A DNA stretch of 64,000 bases from Perca fluviatilis (Eukaryota; Chordata; Actinopteri; Perciformes; Percidae). Location: positions 12,181,937-12,245,936 of the forward strand of contig NC_053118.1 in assembly GCF_010015445.1 (NCBI RefSeq). The letters run 5' to 3'. A model generated the notes under the pieces. That model ran no database searches. It saw only the letters and a list, made by a program, of their open reading frames with translations, and was not told the DNA's origin. The position numbers and the translations under genes are program-made. Positions 49,216 to 62,099 of this stretch are shown in pieces (position 1 is the stretch's first letter; every line of letters begins with the position of its first letter).

Positions 49216-49511
49216 GAAGTTTCCAGCAATGACTCTGATAATTAAATGTGAGCCAGATCATTTGTATGTTGCTGTCTTGAGGGGCATGTAGGTAAGTCTA
49301 TAGTTTCCCCAAGCATCCAGGTTACACAGAGCGCAGTGAAGTGGCCAAAAGTCTCTCTGCCACTGCTGTCTAATTCCTTCCAGACGGCTGTGTGTGGAGC
49401 CTCCTTTATGGCTGCTTCGGCTCCCAAACCCCTTTTACCGGCCTACAACAGATTGGCGTGTTGTTTTAATAAGAGGGGATGGTTTGGGGGGTGTAAGGAG
49501 GAGCGATAGAG

Positions 49512-49548
<37 letters not shown>

Positions 49549-50085
49549 CACTCATTCAAACTCCTGAGGTAGCGACAGCAGACAGAGAGACAGACAGAGA
49601 GAGAGAGAGAGAGAGAGAGACATACACCCCTGCCCCATTCAAACCTGAGAGCATAGCAGGACTGTTGCATGCTCCTGAGAGGCAGTTAAACCTCCATGTT
49701 TTGTCTTTAATTGCCCTTAAACATAGTGTAAAAACTGGCACTACTCAAAGTTTAGTACTGGGCTTTGGATTGAGCCAGCGTTAATTGCCTGACATTAACA
49801 ATAATGCAGATGATCAGAAATATGAATCCATTAAAGAGAACAGCTGGAAGCAAATGAAGAATCCAAACACTCATCTGTATGAGCACATGTGCACGTGGAA
49901 GCTGGAGCTTGAATGTTATGGAATTTCATTGATTCACTAAAGCGCAGTTCCCAACTTTGACCTGCAGGCAGTGCTGTGCATCACAGAACCCAGAGTCTGG
50001 GGTCTGAGATGAACAGTGGAATATCCAACCCAAATCAGGATTCATGATAGGCCTCTTATCATGAGACAGAAGTGTTTATCATCAT
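49061..50085. other. has2 upstream flank
   Basis: Holds an (AAT)n run (49186-49210), two (GA)n tracts (49520-49546, 49597-49620) and a CT-rich minus strand. No coding frame supported. Confidence 0.5.
49520..49620. repeat. Paired (GA)n tracts upstream of has2
   Basis: GAGA at 49520-49546 and 49597-49620 with CAGACAGA between. About 0.5-0.6 kb upstream of the proposed start. Confidence 0.95.
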
Positions 50086-50185
50086 GGGAGCCTGGGTAGC
50101 TCATCTTGTAGAGTGCACGCCCATATATAGAGGTGTACCCATTGACACGGCAGCCGCGGGTTCGACCCCGACCTGCTGCATGTCC
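50086..50185 (+). mobile_element. tRNA-derived SINE, truncated
   Basis: GGGAGCCTGGGTAGCTCA followed by TTGTAGAGTG (A-box region) and GGGTTCGACCCC (B box, 50158-50169), 65 bp apart as in tRNA-headed SINEs, then CCTGCTGCATGTC. The 3' body and tail are missing. Same family as the SINE at 56232-56429. Confidence 0.75.
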
Positions 50186-52480
50186 GACAAATGGGGCGCT
50201 GATACAGTCGATTGTTCTAATTTCTGCCTGGTCTTTGAATGATGGTTACTCCCTCATCTTTATTTTGTGAGAAATCCGTACACACACATACATTATATTA
50301 TAAAATATGAGATCGGCAGTCTTCACACACAGATACACACACTAATTAAAACATTCAAAAGTATTATTTAAAATATCAGTAAGTTTGAAGATAATCTCTT
50401 TAAAGTGAATCATTATCAAATGATGCAACATGGACGAACAGGTCCAGCGTGTGTCACTTTGTGGCACGCGGAATTGATTTCTCATGATTTCTGAATTCAG
50501 TTTTCCTTATTTAAATTGATGGTCTTCTATACAAAGTCATTTTAAGCAAATTTGTGATTTTGGGCTACATAAATAAAACTTAAAAGACTTAAATTGACAA
50601 TATTGTATTGAAAGCATATGTTTGTGCTGATCATAACGTCATATTTTGTGCTAACTGAAGAGCATCCTTTTTGTAAAACGGGAGTATACTGTATATGAGA
50701 CGAGGTGATGAATAGAAAAAGGGGCCTGTGGTAGGAAACCCCCGGTAGACCTGCATTGTTTATGTATGGTGTAGTAAAAGCACACAGTTCCCAAGCTCCA
50801 GTGGGTCTATCCCTGATTGTACCTGTCAGTGAGCAACATTATTGTCACAGGGGCCATATATTGTTTGGAGCCAAATGAGTCCTCTATTCTACTTTTTTTT
50901 TTTACTTTTGTACAAGCTCATTTACAGGGTACTTTAGTATTTATTTAAACAAGGGAATACACAATAACATGCAGGCTTCCTGGAAGAGAGTGTAGCGCTA
51001 ACACAGTATAGAACAGAGATGTCACTTGCATCCCAGGAAACTTTCAAAATGAGGACCTCAATGGCCCTCATTAAGAAAAGGTAGTTTTCAGATTTTTTTT
51101 AATTCAGTAATTTTTCCTAATGTTTGTTGTTGCACTGCAACGTAAGGTGCATATATGGGAAAGCATTCTGTTGGGTCTCTGGTTGAATTAGCAGAAGTAC
51201 GTTTATTTGTAATTGAAGGATAACAAGTTACATTTTAGCAAAGCATGAATAATAATTTGGGGCATTTCATTTCCTGTTTGAGTCTCAATAGGACATTTCA
51301 CTCTGAAAACAGCAAGGGCTGATGGGAGAAAATGGTAACATGCTGTTAATGCCGATATTTCAGAACATCCATCATACACTGTGTGCTAAGAAAGTGTTGT
51401 TTGTTTGATTATTCAATTTCTGTCAAAATCCACAGACTGCACCACAAACCTATTGTGTTGAGTGTCCATATGGAAATACACACATTCTATATGTTCTATG
51501 TCTACTACTCTGAGACTCTACAGGCAGGAAACAGCAGCAGAGCATTGGGGAATATATTGAGCAATTATTCTGGGAGGTATAGTTATAGTTAACATGTCAC
51601 ACTGCCAATGTGAGCTTTGTTTGACTTTGGCTTTTTCCAGCCTGAGATTGAACACAAATCCCCTGCACTGACACAAACACCCCTTCAACCAACATTATGA
51701 GCAGAATATAATATGGCTGATTGAAATCAAGAAAAAACTCAGTGGGTCAGGAGGATTGGATGAGTCTTTTTAGACGGGGCCAGGTAAGGTTAAGCTTTTA
51801 GTTTTACTCGAAAAACCATAATCAGGAGCAGGTAGGACTAATGAATACCAGGCGGGCCAGCTGATTGCCTAGGTGCATTCATTAAGCTGATGTTGTCACA
51901 GGCATACACTGCTTATTAGGCCTAGTCCACACATACGTGGTTTTTTTTAAACAGTTTTTTTCTTTTATTCATAATTTTTTTTTAAATCCTGCCAACATGA
52001 AAATGCTAAACCACAATTGAAGCGCTGTCAAGAGCATGGCAAAACAACAGGCGGCAGTAGGCCTATAACCCAGTCACGTAAAGAAGAAAAAGAAGATGTT
52101 GGCCAATCAAAAACCTAAAAAAAAAGCTGAAAGACTACCCACCAACTAGAAGTCAGACAGTCCTGTTCAAGACCAACGACACTGGCAGCGGGGGGGTCTC
52201 TGTTGTAGCAGTGTTAGGTTATGTAGCATGGACCTCAGTACACAACAACACACAAATGGCATTTCTAAAAATCTTCAACCTGGCTGGAATTTCCCAAAAG
52301 CTTTCTTTACAGAGACATACAACGCTGATTGTAAGTGGAGGAAATTAAACACATAGAAAAAGCCATATTTAAAAAAAAAAAAAATACCTGTGTATGTGCA
52401 CGGTGACTATAGGCCTTAGACAGAAAATCAACAGATATCATGAACATCAATACCCAGTGTTATTACTGTCCATAGATGTT
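50186..52480. other. Intergenic DNA, no gene recognised
   Basis: AT-rich, unique-looking. Short A/T homopolymers only. Confidence 0.5.
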
Positions 52481-52484
52481 TATT

Positions 52485-52507
52485 ATATATATATATATAT
52501 ATATATA
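52485..52507. repeat. (AT)n microsatellite
   Basis: About 23 bp of AT. Confidence 0.95.
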
Positions 52508-53364
52508 AAAGTATGTCCTACTTTTGTCTATGTCATTAGCCTTACAACCAGGACATTTGAAGTGATGTACAACTGAACTAAATACTTCATAACCCAGGCC
52601 ACAACGGGTTAATAAGACGGAAGTGCCCTAGCCAATCAGAATGCATGTTCGCAGCACCGTTGGCAGGCTAGACAGCGAGCTGCTAGTCAGACGCTGGGTG
52701 ACACTGTAGAGCGAGGAGGATCTGCTGCTGAACGACAAAAGTCTAATTTTGATAAAAGAGTAGTTTTAAATACAGTCTATGGAGTAAACACACAATATAA
52801 CGTTGTCAAATATGAACCGTAACAGCATTTACTTTATAAGCCCGTAGTGCTAGTGCTAATGTGTGCTAGAGAGGCCCTGTCATTGAGTGAAGAAGTGGAA
52901 CGTCCGAATTGGTGAGTCTCGGTAAAAGTAAATGAATAAATAAATGCTACACTATGAGGTAAAGCTAAATCAGTGATTTAAAGTGAATAGCTTTGTGCTA
53001 ACACTATGTGTTTTAATGCCCAAGCAACAGCTTAAATGTTTCGTCGAATTTACTAATTTACCTCAGCATAATACAGTGTGTAATGTTTACATTGAATAGT
53101 TCAGGGCATAATGAAAATGATGTAGCCAATTATTTCAGTATGGGGTTAAAAAATCTAGTATACCGGTATGCATCTCCAAGTTAAAGGATACATTGTTAAG
53201 TTTTATTTTAATCAAAAATGCATTTGTTTAAAACTATTATTATTTATTTTGATAGTGATCTAGGCTAAATAGTATTTTTTTTAAAGTCAAAGGAATGAGC
53301 TATTTCTGGTAGTTGAGAAAGACAATTGACTAATGATCAGACCTTTCCATCTATTCAACTGCAG

Positions 53365-53487
53365 GTCAGTTTTTCTGAGTTGATTGAAGATGATGGTGAG
53401 GCAACTCGGTCCAGACCAGATCCCTGGATTCCTGAATTGAAGATCCTAGAACCAAGACCAAAAGCTTCCATCTTGCTGCCAAGGCAG
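53365..53487 (+). other. Candidate exon with good splice sites, unassigned
   Basis: Acceptor TTCAACTGCAG, 123 bp (41 codons) open in one plus frame, VSFSELIEDDGEATRSRPDP onward, then donor GTAGGA. A possible upstream exon ends near 52911 with GTGAGT, but no ATG joins to it in frame. It could be a chance match, a repeat, or part of a lineage-specific transcript. Confidence 0.2.
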
Positions 53488-54905
53488 GTAGGATAAAACC
53501 AAGGTGAGTAGCACCACATATGCTTAACTCCCGGCTCCACTTGCACACACCCCAAAGCCTAGACTCTGACTTACAGCCCCATTTGTCTTGACTTAGAAGA
53601 GATTATTTCCCTGTATACCTATTCAAACTCTCACTAGCAAAATAATCATATATTAAACTTGTGTTGTGGATGAAAAGCATTTAAAATTGTGGGAAAGTCC
53701 GATGTTTAGTGCAAGTTGCAAAACAGGGGCTTCACAACAAAATCAGATCCTAGAAAATACATTTTTATATCAATAGTAAAGCTTGTTCACCCCTAACTGT
53801 TTATAAGTGAACCTGTAATAATAAGTCACAGCTTCCACTTCTATCACTTTCAGCTGTCTTTACCAATGTTGGCGGTATTGCACTATTTTAGCTTCGGGCG
53901 TAAGGATGAAAGGTTGCAGGTGTGTAATGTTGGTGATGAAAACACTTTGGCTAGCTGTCGACACTTGTTCTTACCTTAGGCCAAATATTGTGTACATGTG
54001 TATGTACTGTTTAGCTCATCTTACAGGAACCTCTTTGAAGTAAAGAACATATGTATCATTTCATCTCTCATCACCCCTTTCGTGGTGCAATGTTTGAATC
54101 AACTAACAGTGCCCCCCAACCTTTTTTGCACACATACCCCCGTAGCCCTGTCAGATAAACTAAAGTACCAGACTCCACCAGTCACGTTCAAAATGTGTGC
54201 CTTTGAATTGATTTTTAAATCGGATGTTTTTTTTAAACACTTTTTACCACGTGGATAATACAGTTCCTTTAATATAACTGAATTGGCAGTGTTAAAATCA
54301 GTCAAATAAGCATTTGTACTACTAAAGAGTGTCAGAAGCCGGACTTCAACAATTTATCCATTTCTTTTAGCTAACTATGTTGCCATGTGTGCTCATTCGC
54401 AACACAGGTGTTACGACTGAATCAACGTGGTGACATTTTTAATGAAATCATGATTTCAATTTAAAAACATTCGTTAAGCATAACAGACCACTTCAGTGAA
54501 TGCATTGTAGGAGGCATGTATCAGCTTTTAAAAGGGCACTAAATACACATGGCTTTAAACTGGGTCAGATATTTCAAAACAACTCCATGTCCAAGGGATA
54601 GGCCTTTAAAGAAGCTGGAAGTTTGATTGAGTGTAGTTGAATGGGTGGGAGTTATAAATCAGAGCTCAGTGAAGTTTAACCGCAGTTTTAACCACAGTCG
54701 CAAATCAGCTTTGTCTCAAGGCGTGGTTTTAGGGCGTGAAATGCCGTTTCTGGACGGCTCAATCAGAAAGCCACTTAAAACAGGCCGCTGATTGGATGTT
54801 GACATCAGGTCTTCTGACTGACTGGTGGGATTATATCAGAGACACAAGCGCAGACACGCACACAAAATGGATTGCGTCGGACCTGACACAGTTGTATGGT
54901 ATTAT
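53488..54905. other. Intergenic DNA, no gene recognised
   Basis: AT-rich, without a supported frame. 54530-54850 has the look of a dispersed repeat. Confidence 0.4.
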
Positions 54906-54907
54906 CC

Positions 54908-54908
<1 letters not shown>

Positions 54909-55003
<95 letters not shown>
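54909..55003. repeat. (AC)n microsatellite
   Basis: About 95 bp of AC. Confidence 0.98.
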
Positions 55004-55004
<1 letters not shown>

Positions 55005-56183
55005 CAGACTTTAATGGTTTCCCTTCCTCTCTTCTCCGTGACATAAAGGGTGTTACTCCAGGAGTTTAGGTCCAATTGGTACCATGTGTCTGTGCTTTCA
55101 AATACGTTGCAACCTTCAGTCTATGATTTCCTCACGTCTCTCTGGAGGGCTGTATGTTAAGCTGTGATTTTCCCAAATTTTGGAAAATTGCGGAAATATT
55201 CTTTTCCGACCTCCCAAAAAACGGTGCGGGTGACAATCAGTCATCCGCAAGGAATGATATGTAGGCAGGGCAGAAGTCAAGCAGGAGCTTTGTTTGATTA
55301 GAAAGCAGTTTATTTTGACTGCTCTTCCACACACAGATACAGGATGCAGAATTTTTTTAAACTTGAGTGTTTTCACCAAGTTACAGTCTTGACCTTGAGG
55401 AAAAGGGTAATCGATTTACACCCAGATTAATGCTGGAACTCCTCCATCAATGGAATGGGTATTATATCAGAGTTGATCCAGCAGTTTTCCCCCTGAAGAC
55501 TTGGGGAAATTTGGAGCTCTAATTTATGACACAAGTGTGACCAAAGCAGTACGACTGAGTAAACCAATCAGTTTTTTTTGGTAATGTCTTTTGCACTGAA
55601 ACCATGTTTTCAAGCAAAGGAGCGCAAAGTTTCAAAAAAAAAAAAAAAAAAAAAGAATTAATTCCATAAAATAACAAATGCTATGCTCCCTTAGATTCAC
55701 AGGCACATGCACGTTTTAATTTTTTCCTCCCAACAGACAGTCACTTGAGGTGGAGCAGTGTTGGTAATGGATAAAAATAACCTTTGAACCCTAAGAGGAA
55801 AGCATCTTCTTTGTCTTCCTCCTCCTCCCTCCTTTTGTCTGAGTGCTGGCTCAGAGTTTCCACTAATGCCATGATAACGTGGTCAGCTGGAACCTATAGT
55901 CAGACACACACATAAACTTCAGCTCGGTGACAGCACTGCCCTTTCACAGAACAAAAAAACACTGCGCGAGAGAGAGAGAGATAGACTTGGTTCTTAGGGG
56001 GAAAAAAGAGAGCAGAAGATTGAAGCAATCAGTATGGCACTTGTGTTGATTTGCTCAGAGTTAGTGTGTGTACTCATTAGGGAGTTGTGGTAGGACATGA
56101 ACGCCTCAGCGCAGGAGAAAGAAAGATTGGAGTAAGAGGGTCTGGCCGGGGATACCCCACCCATCTTGTTGTGGTATCGTTAC
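55004..56183. other. Intergenic DNA, no gene recognised
   Basis: Contains an A-run (55634-55656) and a short GA tract (55970). No gene. Confidence 0.5.
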
Positions 56184-56191
56184 CTTGGTGA

Positions 56192-56802
56192 TAGTCAGAC
56201 CTGTCTCCACAGCGTTGTGGAGGAAGGTTCCTTTTTTTTTTTTTTTTAAGATTATTTTTTTGGCTTTTTCCACCTTTTAATTGACAGGACAGTGAGAAAG
56301 GCGAGAGAGAGAGGGGGAAGACATGCAGGAACGCGTCACTGGTCGGACTCGAACCCTGGACCTCTGTGTCGAGGCATAAACCTCCATGTATATGTGCACC
56401 TGCTCTACCCACTGAGCCAATCCGGCCACGGAGGAAGGTTCCTTGATAGGAGACAAACGTGCTCTGGTTTATTGGCATTTCTTTAAACCAATCACAATCG
56501 TCTTGGGCGCCGCTAAGTGCCGGACGCAGCAAAATAGCCTCGGGAAGGAACTTGTTTTGGTGGAACATGTGTATGTTCAAAAGTTGTTTTAGTCGTGCGA
56601 CAGAAATTTGATTGGACAGATAGTCTAGCTAGCTGTCTGGATTTACCCTGCAGAGATCTGAGGGGCAGTTAACCATAGTGCTCATTAATCAACCGGAGTT
56701 TAAAATGCCAACACTAAGAAAGCAGAAGGTAACGGACATCCGGCAGAACTTTCGGCGCCATCGGAACTGTGGCGTAAAAGAAACATCGTAGATATAGACT
56801 GC
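56192..56802. mobile_element. hAT-like MITE (TAGTC family), copy 2, interrupted by a SINE
   Basis: Starts TAGTCAGACCTG and ends ATATAGACTGC. Flanked by CTTGGTGA at 56184-56191 and 56803-56810, a perfect 8-bp duplication. Removing the SINE leaves a body that matches the copy at 2446-2838 over most of its length and adds a GACATCCGG-containing right end. Confidence 0.85.
56232..56429 (-). mobile_element. tRNA-derived SINE with 13-bp target duplication
   Basis: On the minus strand: GGCTCAGTGGGTAGAGC (A box, 56402-56418), GGGTTCGAGTCC (B box, 56345-56356), TGCATGTCTTCCCCC, then an A-rich tail. Flanked by GGAGGAAGGTTCC at 56219-56231 and 56430-56442, as expected for LINE-mediated insertion. Inserted into the MITE at 56192-56802. 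Confidence 0.92.
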
Positions 56803-57159
56803 CTTGGTGATTTCTAAGACCAGACCACCGTGCAGAATTAGAGGAGTAATTTAAACGTTTTAAAGGATAACTCTCTCCTTATGCTTGCCTTTGTCTGTCT
56901 TTCTCTGTCTATCCTTTCTTTCCCCATACTGTTTCCATATCTCGCCACCCTCTTCTCCTCCAATGGCCCCGTTCCTCCTCAGTCTGACGTCTCAGCCTCT
57001 GCTGGGTGTTATTTGAGGTCACACAAACCTCAGGGCCACAACCTCTGAGAATTCCAGTTGACATGTATTCAATCATCATCCCCCACAGGACAATGAGCAG
57101 CATTTACCTACCAGCTCCATATGTCTGCAACATGGCAGCATAGAGAGATTATAATATAA

Positions 57160-57520
57160 CAAGCCAAAAATGACTCCCATGAACATAATTTCTAATGTGA
57201 AAGCATTTTTTTTGTGGTTGATGGTTTGGATGCTTGGACTTATAGTGTCCTATTATAAGAGCAGGGAAGCTTTTACAAGGAATAGCTCAGTGCTTTGTGT
57301 GTACGTAGTATGTGGTCGAACAAGAGAGAGAGTGATGGTGGATGAGCTCAGAGCAGACAGCCGCCGGTGATCGGAGCAGAGAAGAAATCAGCAGTTTACT
57401 TGTGAAGTGGTAGTAAATGTACAGTGTAGGTTTCAGTTTGTCAGTGAATAAAAACTGCAGCTCCTCAACTCCGAGCAAAGTTCCCGTGTCTTGCTTGCTT
57501 CTCAACAACGCAACAAAATA
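57160..57520 (+). mobile_element. LTR-like segment (weak)
   Basis: AATAAAAACTGCAGCTCC (57447) followed by GTGTCTTGCTTGCTTCTC resembles the R-U5 end of a fish LTR. Upstream there is no clear promoter and the ends are undefined. Confidence 0.25.
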
Positions 57521-59287
57521 AAATTAGCCGCAGTAGCATGGAGAGAGCAGGAGTCAGTTGGAAAGAAATCGCCCCAAAATTCTGACACTAGAGGAGGGGG
57601 AGCCCATCTACAAACCAATCAATGTCAAGTATAGCAAGACTCAGCTCACGCATGTGACGACGCACGTAGTTTTTTTTTTTTTTTGTATAGTTCTTTAGTG
57701 CGCTCGCATAATTGCAATGTGAAACCAAAAGGATCAAATGTATATAATGTTACAAAAACTAGGACCTTGGCAGAGGCGGTGTGAGCCGATTTTGCCGGGG
57801 CTTCAGCCCCGAATGTTTTGAGCATAGCCCTGAATGTATTTTGAAAAGTTGACTGACAAATATTAAACCAGACAATAGCCTATGTAAACCCCCGAAATCA
57901 TAAGTTACCTTATTTCATTGTGCTAGAACTCATGGTAGAACTGTAACTTTGTCCAGTTTATTTTTCCAAGGCGAATAGAACAGGCAGCTACGTGCGGGGT
58001 CTGACCATCATGCCGTATTTGTTGCTATCACCTAGCAACCGTCTCTAAGTGAGGAAAGCTGTGAACGGTGTAATTTTCGGAGAAATTAAAGCCACATCTA
58101 ATACGTTGATGCCATCAACACAAAGTTTAGGAGGGCAAAAATGATTTAGTTTGAAGTTACCGTGACGTTTCCAGTCTACGGTTCAGACTCAAACACACGG
58201 AGCTCTGAAGCAGACCTCCACAAACAGAGTGTCCACTCTCGCTGTAAAAATAGAGATGAGCAGCGCGCCTTCCGTGGTCTGTGCAGCTTCAGGTTTGTAA
58301 TGGACGCCGTGGAGATGTGTCGCGTTTTGAGCGCCGTGTATTTCTGCCGTAGTTTCGGTTTTCCACCTCCGATGTAGAGCAGCGTACACCCTCTTCCCTA
58401 AACTTTCGCTCATTCAGAGACCTGAGTCTCAAACGGGGCTCTGAGTCTGTCAGAAGGTCTGAGATCTACCTTATCAGCAGAGCAATCATATCCTATGGTG
58501 TGGTTATAGATTATTTTCTAAAATATAGTGACTTTATTCTTTTAATAGCCTATTATAAATTTATTTTTCTCAAAATATCCCGACTCAATATATTTTGATT
58601 CTGTGGGTGGACCCCAAGACCCCCCCCCCCCTTGCATCATAAGTCACCAAACAAATCTGGAAACAAACCCTTGGCCTTTGGGTTGCCAGGCCAGTTATGA
58701 GTAGGCCAAATGTTGGGGCCATCTAAATAACATCTACAAACTGGTCAGTTAAAATGAAAATATACTGGTTATTAACAAGCTGGGCAAGCCAATCGCTGTT
58801 TTGCATTGCATTCAGTTTATTTAAATGGGTCCGGGCTAAGCCCTGAATCTACTCAAGTCCTAGAAACACCCCTGAACCTTGGTTCAGACTTTCAGGTGTG
58901 AAAAGGCCCTCAGGCTGTGACCAAAATTACTCCTAAATGACTTTACCATAACATTTTGAACAGAAAGCCTGCATTACAAACTGAAGGGATCTGGAAGACA
59001 TGGGAATTTAGAAAAAAATGCGATTGAGTCGCATCATGGAAAATGTAAGATGCTAGGGATGAAAAAAAAGGTTATCTCAGCCTCCATTGTTTCAATTTTG
59101 ACCATTCTTTTGATAAATCTTTCCCTCATAACCCTCACAACTTTATGGAAGCGCAATATTAGATCGCTGGAGTAGCACTTAATGCCAAACTCATTTATCT
59201 TTTCTTTAACAATTAGCTTTGCTGTGTGTCAGTTTGTTTCTCCTCAAGTTAAAGCGTACAGTATTACAATACTGTTACTGTAATATG
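57521..59287. other. Intergenic DNA, repeat-rich, no gene recognised
   Basis: 57780-58870 includes GGGGCTTCAGCCCC and a CpG-richer stretch with frames on both strands (58160-58410) that lack gene features. A C12 run is at 58620. Confidence 0.4.
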
Positions 59288-59295
59288 CTTTGAAG

Positions 59296-59636
59296 TAGAG
59301 CTGGGCAATATATCGATATTTTATCTGTATCGTGATATGAAACTAGATATCGTCTTAGATTTTGGATATCGTAATATGGCATAAGTGTTGTCTTTTCCTG
59401 GTTTTAAAGGCTGCATTACAGTAAAGTGATGTCACCAGACTATTGTAACTATTCTATTATTTGCCTTTACCCACTTAGTCATTATATCCACATTACTGAT
59501 GATTATTTATCAAAAATAAATAAATACATATTTTGTGAAAGCACCAATAGTCAACACTACAATATCGTTGCGGTATCGATATTAAGGTATTTGGTCAAAC
59601 ATAAATATATATATTTCTCCATATCGCCTAGCCCTA
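59296..59636. mobile_element. hAT-type MITE, 341 bp, 8-bp target duplication
   Basis: Starts TAGAGCTGGGCAATATATCG and ends CATATCGCCTAGCCCTA. Flanked by CTTTGAAG at 59288-59295 and 59637-59644. AT-rich interior, no coding. Confidence 0.92.
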
Positions 59637-59658
59637 CTTTGAAGTGTGGCCATTTATA

Positions 59659-59660
59659 TA

Positions 59661-59708
<48 letters not shown>
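59659..59708. repeat. (GT)n(AT)n microsatellite at a LINE 3' end
   Basis: About 20 bp of GT then 30 bp of AT. It directly adjoins the 3' end of the LINE fragment on the minus strand. Confidence 0.95.
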
Positions 59709-59713
<5 letters not shown>

Positions 59714-60155
59714 CCCCACTTTCCCTGTCCTGGGCGGTCCTCTTCCTTCAAGCTCGGGTCCTCTACCAAAGGCCTGGGAGGCTGAGGATTTTGCGCAGTT
59801 TCTAAGCTGTTCCTAGGCCTACGCACTTGTGGACAGAGATCTCAGATGTTGTTCCTGGAATTTGCTGAAGCCACTGTCCCAGTTTGGGGGTTAGAGCCCA
59901 GAGTGCTCCGATTACCACTGGAACCACCGTTGCCTTTACTTTCCACATCTTCTCTAGCTCCTCTCTAAGCCCTGGGCATTTTTCAAGCTTCTCATGTTCC
60001 TCCTCCTTGATGTTGCTGTCGCCTGGGATTGCAACATCTATCACAACTGCCTTCTGCTGTTTGTCAACCACCACAATGTCCGGTTGGTTAGCCATCACCA
60101 TATTTTTTTTTTTTATATATACATTCTCACACTCTTGACAGTCACAGTCCAACAC
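59709..60155 (-). pseudogene. R2-like LINE C-terminal fragment (restriction-like endonuclease part)
   Basis: A minus-strand frame, NQPDIVVVDKQQKAVVIDVA then EKMWKVKATVVPVVIGALWAL and PKLGQWLQQIPGTTSEIS, is the familiar end of R2-type fish retrotransposon proteins. PD...D.A fits the restriction-like endonuclease core. 5'-truncated at about 60155, as usual for LINEs. The start codon there is incidental. Confidence 0.75.
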
Positions 60156-60159
60156 ACGC

Positions 60160-62099
60160 TTATATAATGGAGCAGGTCTGAATGACCTGTGTTAAGCAGG
60201 AAGTCTGCTGGTCGTTCATTACTGCTCTCCTCTCCTCTGCTTCAAAGAGCTGCTCAGAGTAACGGTCGCACTCAGGGGACTTGGTGGCTTTTATCTGAGC
60301 GCTAAGTGACAGTTACTAATGGGTACTTTTTCACTGTGTTTTCACCGTGACCAGCAAAACTGGTGTTATTGGTTTGTTGTAGAGTGATGGGCAACACAAT
60401 CACAGACATACAGTATCGTCAGAACTATCATAAACGCTGCGTTTCAAGATAGGCTTTTCCTCGAGATATTTTACACGAGTTGGCCTGATTAGAGATGTCA
60501 AAACTTTAACATGGGAAGTGTTACGCAGTAGATTGCATAAATGTTAGGAATTGCCAGTGATTCCTCCAAGCAGTTGTGTTGGAATCCTTACTATTAATCA
60601 CAGTCTCACATTCAATTGTTTGAGAAATCTGTTCTTCCTTGCTTCACTGATTACACCCATACATTGACGTGATTAGGCTGTCAAAGAAGTTGTTTTGAAC
60701 TTACAGTATAACCCTAACATTGTTCTTCATCTGAGTCTCGTCTGTAAAGACACATTACTCATTAGTCCACTGCTGGCCTTGAGTTCCGTTCTGTATCTAA
60801 AGCTGAAACTCATTGGAAAATAATTCCAGACACTGCAGTAGAACCCCAACCTTTTTTTCTGGTAAATGAGCACAACATTTTTCGCTTACAGCGGTAAGAC
60901 TGGAAGGGGATATTAAAGGGAAACAGACCTTTGTGTGCGTTGCTTCCTGTAATGGACGCTACAAAGGATGGAGCAAGTACTCCATGAGAATTATGAGTCT
61001 TATTATGGACCTAAACAATGATCGTGAGTGTTGGATGACATAATGACCACACAGTCTTTCATGTGTTATCGCTTAAATATTGTCCATAGTGTAATGGATA
61101 ATGGTTATTTAGATAGTCTTCAACATACACATTAAAAGTGTGTTAAGGTTAACAGTGGAGTTTTTATGCGTTTGTAGAAGTCTACACTTTTTTTTTCTGG
61201 TTTTGCAGTCAACTGGTTGTAAACAGAGTGTAAAAGTAATAGATGACGTGGCTAAGCAAGTGTCGTCTGTGGTTGTAATGGCGCTGCGCTGCGCTAAATG
61301 CTAAAGAGGGAAAGTTGCTGATTTTTAACCCTTCTGAAGCCAGTCATCCAGCAGAGAACAGGCAGGTTAACGCAGACCTCCAGGTACTGGCGCCATTCAA
61401 GCTAACTTGGTTGGCATGGTGCTACCATTTAGGCAACCAAAATGTTCCTTGACTTGAAACTAGTGATTGAGACCATAACATGTTTACTGAGGTAAGGCAG
61501 CAAGTGAGAATGGGGACATTTTCTCATAGACTCCCATACAAGCCGACTTATTTTTGCAACCAGTGGAGTCGCTCCATGTTGGAAATTAGAAAGAATGCAG
61601 GTTAAAGGCACTTTGGCATTGGCTTCACTTTTTGGACCCCGAAGTGCCGTCCATTACTTTTTACAGCTATGGTTGTAAATCATAAGAATTGAGACCTTTT
61701 GTGGTGGTGCTGGCCATAAAGGGAGACTAATGGGGTGTTGCAGGTCACTGCACGTGATGTAATGGATCTAAACCACAAAAAACAAAAACTATAAGACAGT
61801 GTTAAATAAACTGATCTGTAATGTGGTGTCACCAACTGTTCCACTGCCAATACATGGCACAATTACTTTTCAGACTCATTCTTCATTTTTTGAACCAATA
61901 AATGCATATGAACATTGACAAAAAGTTACACCACAGGGTTCTTTTTGTAGCTGTTTTGGTGATTTTCAAAATCACAGAATCCTCCAAACCAGATGGAGTT
62001 GTTGATGTGATTATAGATGTTTTAAAAAACAACAACATTCATCTCATTCGTCTTTTTATTAAGTTTCTTCTAATTTGTTTTCATCTTATCTCAACTTTC
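60160..62099. other. Intergenic DNA with a dispersed repeat
   Basis: 61380-61660 contains TTGCAACCAGTGGAGTCG and GGCTTCACTTTTTGGACCCC, words common in fish repeats. The rest is AT-rich and shows no gene. Confidence 0.45.

Noticed and set aside
50086..50185. A tRNA gene
   Set aside because: A and B boxes are present but spacing, lack of a cloverleaf and similarity to the SINE at 56232 show it is a SINE head.
56077..56580. A 167-residue minus-strand frame
   Set aside because: It runs through the SINE and MITE at 56192-56802 and is not a gene.
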